Position numbers and translations under genes: made by a program
The notes under the pieces: generated by a model
What the model was told of the DNA's origin: nothing
Database searches by the model: none
What the model saw: only the letters and a program-made list of their open reading frames with translations
Shown here: piece after piece, positions 1-7,404 of the stretch
How positions within the stretch are numbered: position 1 is the first letter of the stretch
Layout: every line of letters starts with the position of its first letter
Source of the DNA: Pseudomonadota bacterium
GTDB taxonomy: Bacteria; Pseudomonadota; Alphaproteobacteria; Rhizobiales; Kaistiaceae
Assembly: GCA_023391905.1 (NCBI GenBank)
Contig: JAEWAD010000533.1
Location: forward strand, 1 to 9,249
Direction: 5' to 3'
DNA length: 9,249 nucleotides

Positions 1-155
1 GACGGCACCGGGCGACGGCATCCCGTCATAACCGGCCGCCGGGACCACACTTTTCCGATCGGCGCGAACTGTTAACCGCACTCCGCGTTGAATTGGTAAC
101 CTTCGCCATGCGACATCAGTCGCCGAGCGATCCATCCGAGCGAAAAAGCGCATGT

Positions 156-159
156 GAGG
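156..159 (+). promoter_or_regulatory. Shine-Dalgarno that decides the manC start
   Basis: GAGG lies 8 bases before the ATG at 168 but only 2 bases before the ATG at 162. Normal spacing therefore favours 168. The frame stays open further upstream, with a TTG at 93 and an ATG at 108, but those codons do not encode anything resembling the family's N-terminus. Confidence 0.55.
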
Positions 160-167
160 CGATGACT

Positions 168-1592
168 ATGGCAGGTTCGAAGATTGTTCCGGTAATCCTG
201 GCGGGCGGATCTGGAACGCGCCTCTGGCCGATTTCGCGCGACAGCATGCCGAAGCAGTTCCTGGCGCTCGGCTCCGAGCGCACCTTCTACCAGGACACGC
301 TGATGCGCCTGCCGTCGAAGGACGCCGGCGGCACCGATCCGATCGTCATCACGGCGGACGCCTTCCGCTTCTTCGCCCGCCGCCAGGCGGCCGAGATCGG
401 CATGAGCGCGACCATCGTCCTCGAGCCGGCGCGGCGCGATTCCGCCGCCGCGCTGATCGTCGCGGCGCGCTATGCGCAGAAGCTCTATGGCGACGACTGC
501 CTGGTGCTGGCGCTCGCCGCCGACCATCTCGTGCCGGACGTCAAGCTGTTCCAGGACGCCTGCCTCGCCGCCGCCGCCGCGGCCGAGGAAGGCCACATCG
601 TCACCTTCGGCATCACGCCGACCGAGCCGCGCACCAGCTATGGCTACATCAAGCCGGGCAAGCCGCTGACCACGCCGGGCGCCTTCGCGGTGACCTCCTT
701 CGTCGAGAAGCCCGACCGCGAGACCGCCGAGCGCTATGTCGCCGAGGGTTTCCTCTGGAACTCCGGCAATTTCATCTTCCCGGCCGCGCTGATGCTGTCG
801 GAAGCCGCGAAGTATGAGCCCGAGATCGTCGCCGGCGCCGAAGCCGCCATCAAGGGCGCGCATGAGGACCTCGGCTTCCTCCGCCTCGACGATCAGAGCT
901 TCACGGCGATCCCCGCGAAGTCGATCGACTATGCCGTCCTGGAGCGGACTGACCGCGCCGCCGTCATGGAGGGCCGCTTCTCGTGGTCCGACATCGGCAG
1001 CTGGGACGCGGTGCGCGACAGCCGCACGCCGGGCGAGCATGGCAACGTCACCACAGGACCGGTGGCGCTGATCGACAGCCACAACGCCTTCGTCCATTCG
1101 GAAGGCCCGCTCGTCACCGGCATCGGCCTCGACAATCTGACCGTCGTCGCCTCCGAGGACGCGATCCTGATCATGCCGTCCGACCGCAGCCAGGACGTCA
1201 AGAACCTCGTCGCCAGCCTGAAGGCGGAGAAGCGCAACGAGGCCAACGAGCACATCAAGATCCACCGGCCCTGGGGCACCTACCAGACGATCTGCCGGGG
1301 CGACCGCTTCCATGTGAAGAAGATCGTCGTCGAGCCGGGCGCCAAGCTGTCGCTGCAGAAGCACCACCACCGTGCCGAGCACTGGGTCGTGGTCCGCGGC
1401 ACCGCCGAGGTGACGCTGAACGACACGATCCGGACGGTGAACGAGAACGAGTCGATCTACCTGCCGCTCGGCGCCATCCACCGCGTCTCCAACCCCGGCA
1501 AGATCCCGCTCGAGCTGATCGAGGTGCAGACCGGTTCCTATCTCGGCGAGGACGACATCGTCCGCATCGAGGACATCTACGCCCGCGTCTGA
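168..1592 (+). CDS. manC: Mannose-1-phosphate guanylyltransferase / mannose-6-phosphate isomerase, ManC type
   Basis: This 474-residue cytoplasmic enzyme converts mannose-1-phosphate and GTP to GDP-mannose, the donor for exopolysaccharide, lipopolysaccharide and fucose-type sugars. The N-terminal nucleotidyltransferase domain (about residues 5-285) shows the signature GGSGTRLWP at 13-21 and PKQFL at 28-32. It also has FVEKPD at 178-183, WNSGNFIF at 197-204 and SIDYAVLER at 252-260. The C-terminal cupin-like type II phosphomannose isomerase domain (about 330-474) has RPWGTY at 367-372, the metal-site motif QKHHHRAEHW at 397-406 and the family ending IEVQTGSYLGEDDIVR. Length matches bifunctional ManC/AlgA/XanB proteins. 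The start at 168 was chosen from the Shine-Dalgarno spacing and because the Rossmann strand VPVILAGG follows at once; 162 is the alternative. No phosphomannomutase (manB) or glycosyltransferase gene is in view, so the polysaccharide served is unknown. Isomerase activity is inferred from the intact domain. Confidence 0.96.
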   Translation: MAGSKIVPVILAGGSGTRLWPISRDSMPKQFLALGSERTFYQDTLMRLPSKDAGGTDPIVITADAFRFFARRQAAEIGMSATIVLEPARRDSAAALIVAARYAQKLYGDDCLVLALAADHLVPDVKLFQDACLAAAAAAEEGHIVTFGITPTEPRTSYGYIKPGKPLTTPGAFAVTSFVEKPDRETAERYVAEGFLWNSGNFIFPAALMLSEAAKYEPEIVAGAEAAIKGAHEDLGFLRLDDQSFTAIPAKSIDYAVLERTDRAAVMEGRFSWSDIGSWDAVRDSRTPGEHGNVTTGPVALIDSHNAFVHSEGPLVTGIGLDNLTVVASEDAILIMPSDRSQDVKNLVASLKAEKRNEANEHIKIHRPWGTYQTICRGDRFHVKKIVVEPGAKLSLQKHHHRAEHWVVVRGTAEVTLNDTIRTVNENESIYLPLGAIHRVSNPGKIPLELIEVQTGSYLGEDDIVRIEDIYARV

Positions 1593-1607
1593 GGCGAGGC
1601 GCGTTCG

Positions 1608-1638
1608 CCGTCGCCCCGGGCGCGTCCCGGGACGACGG
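1608..1638. terminator. Strong hairpin between two convergent genes
   Basis: CCGTCG (1608-1613) pairs with CGACGG (1633-1638), and CCCGGG (1615-1620) pairs with CCCGGG (1626-1631). One C/A mismatch separates the two stem blocks and the loop is CGCGT. The structure begins 15 bases after the manC stop and lies about 54 bases beyond the stop of the convergent dehydrogenase gene, so it could end transcription from both sides. There is no T-run on either strand, so it is not a textbook intrinsic terminator. It could also be a dispersed palindromic repeat. Confidence 0.5.
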
Positions 1639-1641
1639 ATG

Positions 1642-1661
1642 GCTAACGGCACGCTAACGGC
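1642..1661. repeat. Short tandem direct repeat GCTAACGGC x2
   Basis: GCTAACGGC occurs at 1642-1650 and again at 1653-1661, a period of 11 bases, just past the hairpin between manC and the dehydrogenase gene. A related element, CGTTAACCCG, follows in partly inverted form at 1671-1680. It is short enough to be chance in a GC-rich spacer; function is unknown. Confidence 0.35.
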
Positions 1662-1691
1662 GCCGCCGCGCGTTAACCCGTCGTTTGGGGC

Positions 1692-2558
1692 CTATTTCTC
1701 CAGCCGGGCGATCAGGCTCGACGTGTCCCAGCGATTGCCGCCCATGGCCTGGACGTCGCCATAGAACTGGTCGACCAGCGCGGTCAGCGGCAGCTTGGCG
1801 CCGTTGTTGCGCGCCTCGTCGAGGCAGATGCCGAGATCCTTGCGCATCCAGTCGACGGCGAAGCCGAACTCGAAATTGCCGGCGTTCATCGACTTGTAGC
1901 GGTTCTCCATCTGCCAGGATTGCGCCGCGCCCTTGGAGATGACGTCGACCACCGCCTCGACGTCGAGGCCGGCGCGCTTGCCGAAATGCAGCGCCTCGGC
2001 CAGGCCCTGGACGATGCCGGCGATGCAGATCTGGTTCATCATCTTGGCGAGCTGGCCGGAACCGACCGGGCCCAGCAGCCGGCAGGCGCGGGCATAGCTC
2101 TGGATCACCGGCTCGGCCCTGGCGAAGGCCGCCTCGTCACCGCCGCACATCACCGTCAGCACACCGTTCTCGGCGCCGGCCTGGCCGCCGGAGACGGGCG
2201 CGTCGACGAAATCAAAGCCGCCCTTCGCCGCTTCCGAATGCAGTTCGCGCGCGACCTCGGCCGAGGCCGTGGTATGATCGACGAACACCGCGCCCTTCGC
2301 CATGCCGGCAAAGGCGCCATCCGGGCCGATCGTGACCGAGCGCAGGTCGTCGTCGTTGCCGACGCAGGCGAAGACGATATCCTGGCCGACGGCCGCTTCC
2401 TTCGGCGTCGCGGCGGCACGGCCGCCAAACTCGGCCACCCATTTCGCGGACTTGGCAGCGTTGCGGTTGTAGACGGTCACCTCATGCCCCTTGGCCTGCA
2501 GATGCCGCGCCATCGGATAGCCCATCACGCCGAGGCCCAGGAACGCTACCTTCGTCAT
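1692..2558 (-). CDS. 3-hydroxyisobutyrate dehydrogenase-family NAD(P)-dependent oxidoreductase
   Basis: This 288-residue protein belongs to the beta-hydroxyacid dehydrogenase family, whose members interconvert beta-hydroxy acids and semialdehydes (3-hydroxyisobutyrate, tartronate semialdehyde, succinic semialdehyde and others). The Rossmann domain opens with the dinucleotide loop GLGVMG (8-13), and YNRN (30-33) ends the second strand. An Arg there is often linked to NADP preference. The substrate-binding motif DAPVSGG is at 119-125. The catalytic Lys is K172 in GSGQLAKMMNQ, and the conserved KDLG segment starts at K240. Everything expected for an active enzyme is present and the length is typical. 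The start at 2558 is supported by GGAG six bases upstream (2565-2568); the frame is open about 21 codons further, without family resemblance. The gene lies downstream of the transporter operon on the same strand, but terminator-like hairpins intervene, so it is probably transcribed separately. The exact substrate cannot be read from sequence; GarR- or MmsB-like activity is possible. Confidence 0.93.
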   Translation of the reverse strand: MTKVAFLGLGVMGYPMARHLQAKGHEVTVYNRNAAKSAKWVAEFGGRAAATPKEAAVGQDIVFACVGNDDDLRSVTIGPDGAFAGMAKGAVFVDHTTASAEVARELHSEAAKGGFDFVDAPVSGGQAGAENGVLTVMCGGDEAAFARAEPVIQSYARACRLLGPVGSGQLAKMMNQICIAGIVQGLAEALHFGKRAGLDVEAVVDVISKGAAQSWQMENRYKSMNAGNFEFGFAVDWMRKDLGICLDEARNNGAKLPLTALVDQFYGDVQAMGGNRWDTSSLIARLEK

Positions 2559-2666
2559 CTCGATCTCCGTCAAAGTCCACCATGCGGCGCCGGTTCGCGG
2601 CGCGTCGGAAAGGCCTAGCACGCGATCCGCCGCGAGGCACCCCGCGCCGCTTCGGCCAGACGAACG

Positions 2667-2696
2667 AAAAGCGAGGCTCGTTCCCGAACCTCGCTT
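2667..2696 (-). terminator. Intrinsic terminator of the ABC transporter operon
   Basis: Read on the minus strand, AAGCGAGG, a 12-base loop and CCTCGCTT form an 8-bp perfect stem (plus-strand arms 2669-2676 and 2689-2696). The stem runs directly into TTTT followed by CGTT. It sits about 43 bases after the ATPase stop. This is the only hairpin plus T-run of normal form in the window, and it fits termination of the minus-strand transporter operon. Confidence 0.6.
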
Positions 2697-2709
2697 CCAA
2701 TCGGATCAC

Positions 2710-2732
2710 GTCCGGCGCGCGCGGCGCCGGAC
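2710..2732 (-). terminator. GC-rich hairpin just after the ATPase stop
   Basis: GTCCGGCGC (2710-2718) and GCGCCGGAC (2724-2732) form a perfect 9-bp stem with a 5-base loop, starting 6 bases past the ATPase stop. There is no T-run. It may act with the neighbouring terminator at 2667-2696 or protect the 3' end of the operon mRNA. Confidence 0.4.
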
Positions 2733-2738
2733 AAGGGC

Positions 2739-3521
2739 TCAGTGCCGCGAACTCTTCAGGAACGCGTTCAGGCGCTCGCTGCGGCCCTCGCCGAAGATCT
2801 CCTCCGGCGTGCCCTGCTCGGCGATACGGCCCTGCTCCATGAAAACGATGCGGTCGGACACTTCGCGGGCGAACCGCATCTCATGCGTGACGATCAGGAG
2901 CGTGGCTCCGTCGTCGGCGATGCCCTTGACCGTGGTCAGCACCTCCTGCACCAGCTCCGGATCGAGCGCCGACGTCACCTCGTCGAGCAGGACCAGCTTC
3001 GGGTTCATGGCGAGCGCGCGGGCGATCGCGACGCGCTGCTGCTGGCCGCCGGAAAGCTGGCTCGGGTAATGGTTGAGGCGGGTGCCGAGGCCGACCCGGC
3101 TGAGCCACTTCTCGGCGATGGCGAAGGCCTCTTCCTTGCCGAGCTTCTTCACCTTGCGCAGGCCGAGCATGACGTTGCCGGCGGCGGTCAGGTGCGGAAA
3201 CAGGTTGAAGCTCTGGAACACCATGCCGGTCATGGCGCGCTGGCGCGACAGCTCCGCATCGCGCAGCCGGACGCGCTTGCCACCCGATGTCCTGTAGCCG
3301 ATCGTCTCGCCGTCGAGCACGATGTCGCCGCCCTGGAACTCCTCCAGCAGGTTGACGCAGCGCAAGAGCGTCGTCTTGCCGGAACCGCTCGAGCCGATGA
3401 TCGACACGACTTCCTTCGGCCGGAGCGAGAGGTCGACGCCCTTCAGGATCTCCACGGCGCCGAAATTCTTGCGGAGGCCCTGGATTTCCAGCAGCGGGCG
3501 CGCGTTTTCGTCTGGGATCAT
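2739..3521 (-). CDS. Polar amino acid ABC transporter ATP-binding protein (GlnQ/HisP type)
   Basis: This 260-residue ATPase energises the importer formed with the two permeases upstream. All nucleotide-binding motifs are intact: Walker A GSSGSGKTT (43-51), Q-loop Q103 in VFQSFNLFPH, signature LSGGQ (156-160) followed by QQRVAIARAL, Walker B LVLLDE (176-181), D-loop SALD (184-187) and switch His H213 in VTHEM. This pattern and length are typical of the polar amino acid uptake (PAAT) family. Its ATG overlaps the stop of the preceding permease as ATGA (3518-3521), so translation is probably coupled. GGAG at 3529-3532 gives a 7-base spacing to this start. The frame is open far upstream through the permease gene, but that part is out-of-frame shadow. 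It is the last gene of the operon, and hairpins follow. The transported substrate cannot be inferred from this subunit. Confidence 0.95.
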   Translation of the reverse strand: MIPDENARPLLEIQGLRKNFGAVEILKGVDLSLRPKEVVSIIGSSGSGKTTLLRCVNLLEEFQGGDIVLDGETIGYRTSGGKRVRLRDAELSRQRAMTGMVFQSFNLFPHLTAAGNVMLGLRKVKKLGKEEAFAIAEKWLSRVGLGTRLNHYPSQLSGGQQQRVAIARALAMNPKLVLLDEVTSALDPELVQEVLTTVKGIADDGATLLIVTHEMRFAREVSDRIVFMEQGRIAEQGTPEEIFGEGRSERLNAFLKSSRH

Positions 3522-4180
3522 AGGCGGGCTCCGAGGCGGCGTTCCAGCGACTTGCCGAGCATGTCCAGGGTGATGTTGACGATCAGGTAGAGGATACCGG
3601 CGAACACATAGAACTCGATGGTCATGAAGGTACGACCGATCACTTCCTGGGTCTTCAGGAGCAATTCGCCGACGCCGATCATCGAGAGAAGGCTCGAGCC
3701 CTTGATCAGCTCGACCCCGGTGTTGATCCACGGCGGCAGCGCCGTACGAAGCGCCTGCGGCAGCAGCACGTTGGCCAGGATCTGCGGAAACCGCAGCCCG
3801 ATGGCGCGCCCGGCCTCGATCTGCCCGGGCGGGATCGCCTGCAGCGACCCGCGCACCAGTTCGCCGATATGGGCGCCGGCGAAGAGGCCGAGCGCCAGGG
3901 TTCCCGCTTGCGAAGCGCTGAGCGACAGCCCCATCACCGCGGGGATGTAGAACGCCGCCAGGATCAGCACGAGCAGCGGCGTGCCGCGCATCACGTCGAC
4001 ATAGAGGCGGAATGGCAGCTTGACCAGGAACGAGCCGAAGACGAGCTGGATCCCGACGATGCAGCCGAGGATCGTGCCGAACACGATCGCGCCGACCGAG
4101 ATGCCGATGGTCATCAGGAAGCCGTCGAAGAGCGGCCACCGTGCGATCCAGAGCTGGGCGAGGAATGCATCCATGACCAT
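3518..4180 (-). CDS. Amino acid ABC transporter permease, PAAT/HisM family (second permease)
   Basis: This 220-residue inner-membrane protein has several hydrophobic segments, among them about 22-50, 66-84, 92-108 and 187-206. The binding-protein-dependent permease EAA loop, which docks onto the ATPase, begins at EAGRAIGLRFPQIL (122-135). The stretch FRLYVDVMRGTPLLVLI (57-73) is characteristic of the amino acid permease family. Two in-frame ATGs lie close together at 4180 and 4174. The first is used here; no clear Shine-Dalgarno separates them. Only 6 bases separate it from the stop of the upstream permease, and its own stop overlaps the ATPase start by 4 bases, so all three are tightly coupled. 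With the other permease it would form a heterodimeric channel. Confidence 0.93.
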   Translation of the reverse strand: MVMDAFLAQLWIARWPLFDGFLMTIGISVGAIVFGTILGCIVGIQLVFGSFLVKLPFRLYVDVMRGTPLLVLILAAFYIPAVMGLSLSASQAGTLALGLFAGAHIGELVRGSLQAIPPGQIEAGRAIGLRFPQILANVLLPQALRTALPPWINTGVELIKGSSLLSMIGVGELLLKTQEVIGRTFMTIEFYVFAGILYLIVNITLDMLGKSLERRLGARL

Positions 4181-4186
4181 GCCCGA

Positions 4187-4846
4187 TCAGAACTTGGGGA
4201 AGCGGCGTTCGAGCCGGCGCAGCAACGCGGCGATCGTGAAGCAGGTCGCGATATAGAGGCCGCTGGCGACCGTCCATGTCTCGACCACGCGGAACGTGTC
4301 GACGTTGATCTTGCGCGCCTCGAAGGTCAGCTCCGGCACCGCGATGGCGGCGGCGATCGAGCTGTCCTTGAACATGCCGATGAAGGTGTTGCCGAGCGAC
4401 GGCAGCGCGTTGCGCAGCATCACCGGCGCGACCACGAAGAGATTGGTCTGCAGCCGCGTCAGGCCGATCGCCCGCGCCGCCTCGACGATGCCCTTCGGCA
4501 CCGACAGCAGGCCGGCCCGGAACACCTCGGTCAGATAGGCGCCGGCATAGAGCGCCAGCGAGGCGATGAAGCTCTCATATTTGTCGAGCCGGATGCCGAC
4601 CTGGGGCAGCGCGAAATAGGCGAGCAGCACCAGGACGAGCAGCGGGATGTTGCGGATCAGCAGGACGTAGATCCAGCTGATGCCGCGCAGGATGCGTGAA
4701 TGCGACACGCTGGCGAAGGCCGACAGCAAGCCGATGAGCGTTCCGATCGCCACGGCGGCGACCGCCAGCCCCAGGCCGATGGCGAGCCCGATCAGAAGCT
4801 GATCGAAGCTCGCCCATACGGCACCGAAATGCAGCGTATAGTTCAC
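4187..4846 (-). CDS. Amino acid ABC transporter permease, PAAT/HisQ family (first permease)
   Basis: This 219-residue inner-membrane protein has hydrophobic segments near residues 17-45, 58-82, 92-110 and 190-210. The EAA loop for ATPase contact begins at EAARAIGLTRLQTNL (122-136). The segment WIYVLLIRNIPLLVLVLLAYFALP (58-81) is the family's conserved region after the first membrane helix. It starts at a GTG codon (4844-4846), 18 bases after the stop of the binding-protein gene. No good Shine-Dalgarno is visible, so expression probably relies on translation continuing from upstream. The first residues, MNYTLHFGAV, look like a normal start for the family and no in-frame ATG lies nearby. It pairs with the following permease, which shares the fold but is clearly a different sequence. 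Confidence 0.92.
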   Translation of the reverse strand: MNYTLHFGAVWASFDQLLIGLAIGLGLAVAAVAIGTLIGLLSAFASVSHSRILRGISWIYVLLIRNIPLLVLVLLAYFALPQVGIRLDKYESFIASLALYAGAYLTEVFRAGLLSVPKGIVEAARAIGLTRLQTNLFVVAPVMLRNALPSLGNTFIGMFKDSSIAAAIAVPELTFEARKINVDTFRVVETWTVASGLYIATCFTIAALLRRLERRFPKF

Positions 4847-4864
4847 GTTGGCGTTCGCCGGCTG

Positions 4865-5707
4865 TTAGCGGAATTCGGCCGGGAAACCGATCTTCGGCTC
4901 GCTCGGCGATTCACCGAACCAGCGCTCATAGGCCGCCTTGTAGGTCGGGAACATCGTGCCGGTCATCGACTCGCGCAGCGCGACGTTGACGAAGTTCAGC
5001 CAGTCCGGATCGCCCTGCTTGACGATGCAGGCATAGGTCTGCGGGTTCCAGCTGTAGCCCGAGTCCACATAGCGGCCCTCGTTCTGCTTCATGTAGTAGC
5101 GCAGCGAGGACGAGTCGGTCGCGGCCGCGTCGGCACGACCCGAGTTCAGCGCCTGGTACATCAGGTCGACGCTCTCGAACTGGTCGACCTTGGCGTCGGG
5201 AAGCGCCGCCTTGACCATGCCCTCGGCGAAGACGTTCTGCAGCACCGACACGGTCACGTCGCTGCCGGCGGCCTTCAGCGCCTCGTAGTTGGGATATTTG
5301 CCGCCGGCCTGCATCATCAGGCTGACGCCCTCGCGATAGTACGGAATGGTGAAGGCGACCTGCTGGGCGCGCGCCGCCGTCACGGTGACGAACTGGCAGG
5401 TGATGTCGACCTTGTCGGTGACGATGTTCGGGATGCGGGCGTCCGACGCCTGGTTGACGAACTCGATCTTGGTCTCGTCGTCGAACAGGCCCTTGGCGAT
5501 GATCTTGGCGACGTCGATGTCGAAGCCGACGAGCTCGCCCGATTCATCGCGGAAATGCCACGGCGGATTGGTGCTGCCCGTGCCGACGACAAGCTTGCCG
5601 CGCGAGAGCACGTCCTGGAGCTTGCCGGCGAAGGCCGGCTGCGCCATCGACATGGCGATCGTCACGGCACCGAGGCCGGCTGCGAATTTCAATGCGGTAG
5701 CGCGCAT
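4865..5707 (-). CDS. Periplasmic amino acid-binding protein of the ABC transporter (SBP family 3)
   Basis: This 280-residue protein is the periplasmic receptor that captures the ligand for the importer. Residues 1-27 form a Sec signal peptide: MRATALKF, a hydrophobic core, then AQPAFA before the probable cleavage site. The mature part begins with the family's RGKLVVGTGSTNPPWHF (36-52) and continues with GFDIDVAKIIAKGL (61-74). R113 in TAARAQQVAFTIPYY corresponds to the Arg that binds the alpha-carboxylate of ligands in HisJ/GlnH-type proteins. D198 in DAAATD fits the Asp that binds the alpha-amino group. This points to an alpha-amino acid or close analogue, but which one cannot be read. The start at 5707 has GAGGGG six bases upstream; an ATG 33 bases further up would spoil the signal peptide. 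It is the first gene of the operon, preceded by a 226-base spacer with secondary-structure potential. Confidence 0.94.
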   Translation of the reverse strand: MRATALKFAAGLGAVTIAMSMAQPAFAGKLQDVLSRGKLVVGTGSTNPPWHFRDESGELVGFDIDVAKIIAKGLFDDETKIEFVNQASDARIPNIVTDKVDITCQFVTVTAARAQQVAFTIPYYREGVSLMMQAGGKYPNYEALKAAGSDVTVSVLQNVFAEGMVKAALPDAKVDQFESVDLMYQALNSGRADAAATDSSSLRYYMKQNEGRYVDSGYSWNPQTYACIVKQGDPDWLNFVNVALRESMTGTMFPTYKAAYERWFGESPSEPKIGFPAEFR

Positions 5708-5801
5708 GGTCTTCCCCTCTTCTTCGACGATGAGATCCACCGTCTGTGCTCAGGCCGCACGCCGCGCAATGCGACGGCAACGGCTCTGTTCCCTGGCTTC
5801 G

Positions 5802-5842
5802 CGCCGCGCCGTTCCGGCTTTTTTCCGGTAATCGGCGCGGCG
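5802..5842. promoter_or_regulatory. Long inverted repeat in the leader of the transporter operon
   Basis: CGCCGCGCCG (5802-5811) and CGGCGCGGCG (5833-5842) are perfect 10-bp inverted arms. The 21-base loop contains a second small dyad, CCGG (5814-5817) and CCGG (5825-5828), around a run of six T (six A on the minus strand). It lies in the 226-base spacer between the aminotransferase stop and the binding-protein start, 95 bases before that start. It could attenuate or separate the two transcripts, or shape the mRNA leader. No T-run follows the stem on the minus strand. I see no convincing sigma-70 promoter in this spacer. Confidence 0.4.
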
Positions 5843-5914
5843 GATCTGTTCGCGTTGCACACACCGTCTCTCGCCATATCGATCCTGGCAAGTCGGGCGC
5901 GTTTCACTGCACGG

Positions 5915-5928
5915 AATTATTTATAATT
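5915..5928. promoter_or_regulatory. AT-only palindrome after the aminotransferase gene
   Basis: AATTAT-TT-ATAATT is a perfect 14-base AT-only dyad beginning 5 bases past the aminotransferase stop, in otherwise GC-rich DNA. On the minus strand it reads AATTATAAATAATT and contains TATAAA, so it could be a promoter -10 region, a protein-binding site or an AT-rich melting site for the transporter operon. No good -35 is seen at the right distance. Confidence 0.3.
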
Positions 5929-5933
5929 GCGAA

Positions 5934-7280
<1,347 letters not shown>

Positions 7281-7286
7281 CGCGAA

Positions 7287-7292
7287 CTCCTC
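7287..7292 (-). promoter_or_regulatory. Shine-Dalgarno deciding the aminotransferase TTG start
   Basis: GAGGAG on the minus strand lies six bases before the TTG at 7278-7280. No ATG or GTG in this frame is better placed. The site abuts a dyad (7294-7316) that could fold next to it in the mRNA. Confidence 0.65.
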
Positions 7293-7293
7293 T

Positions 7294-7316
7294 GCTTGGC
7301 TTTCCCCAAACCAAGC
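7294..7316. promoter_or_regulatory. Dyad adjoining the aminotransferase ribosome-binding site
   Basis: GCTTGG (7294-7299) and CCAAGC (7311-7316) are perfect inverted arms. Inside them TTT and AAA can also pair around CCCC if one C is bulged. An overlapping alternative dyad, TGGCTT (7297-7302) with AAGCCA (7313-7318), is also present. In the minus-strand mRNA the structure would end one base before the GAGGAG ribosome-binding site. It may be a second regulator site or an mRNA hairpin tuning translation. Confidence 0.4.
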
Positions 7317-7324
7317 CAGAAGCC

Positions 7325-7341
7325 CCGTTTCATGTAAACGG
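7325..7341. promoter_or_regulatory. Candidate IclR operator CCGTTTCATGTAAACGG
   Basis: This is a perfect inverted repeat with 6-base arms (CCGTTT and AAACGG) around a 5-base centre. It sits in the 124-base divergent spacer, 44 bases from the aminotransferase start codon and 63 bases before the iclR start codon. IclR-family dimers bind palindromes of this size, often in their own divergent promoter. On the minus strand it includes TTTACA (7333-7338), a near match to a -35 box, so occupancy could block aminotransferase transcription. A possible iclR -35, TTGTTT, lies at 7346-7351. Confidence 0.5.
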
Positions 7342-7404
7342 ATGCTTGTTTCGTCCGGCGGAAAAAAGCTAGTTTCCCGCGAGCAAAGCAGGAGGAAGTC
7401 GCGA

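Noticed and set aside
2..31. A possible C-terminal tail of an upstream plus-strand gene ending TAA at 29-31
   Set aside because: Only nine codons are visible with nothing to identify them; any frame would look similar, so it is not annotated.
88..116. TTGAAT as a manC -35 box
   Set aside because: The sequence 17 bases downstream (CGACAT) does not resemble a -10 element.
72..1652. A 526-codon open frame on the minus strand opposite manC
   Set aside because: It lies wholly antisense to a gene with full ManC motifs. Its product is rich in Arg, Asp and Ala with no recognisable domain, which is typical of antisense frames in GC-rich DNA.
2587..2603. Small hairpin GCGCCG/CGGCGC upstream of the dehydrogenase start
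   Set aside because: A six-base GC-only stem is expected by chance in this composition and there is no supporting context.
3522..4277. N-terminal extension of the ATPase frame through the permease gene
   Set aside because: The open frame upstream of 3521 is the out-of-frame reading of the permease. The ATG at 3521 has a good Shine-Dalgarno and the typical ATPase N-terminus.
5811..5824. Plus-strand intrinsic terminator GCCG-TTC-CGGC followed by six T
   Set aside because: The stem is only 4 bp and no plus-strand gene lies upstream for it to terminate; the longer inverted repeat at 5802-5842 explains the symmetry better.
3869..5926. Long plus-strand frames opposite the permeases and binding protein
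   Set aside because: The minus-strand genes carry intact transporter motifs and coupled spacing. The plus-strand products are compositionally odd (His/Asp/Arg-rich) and unrelated to any family I know.
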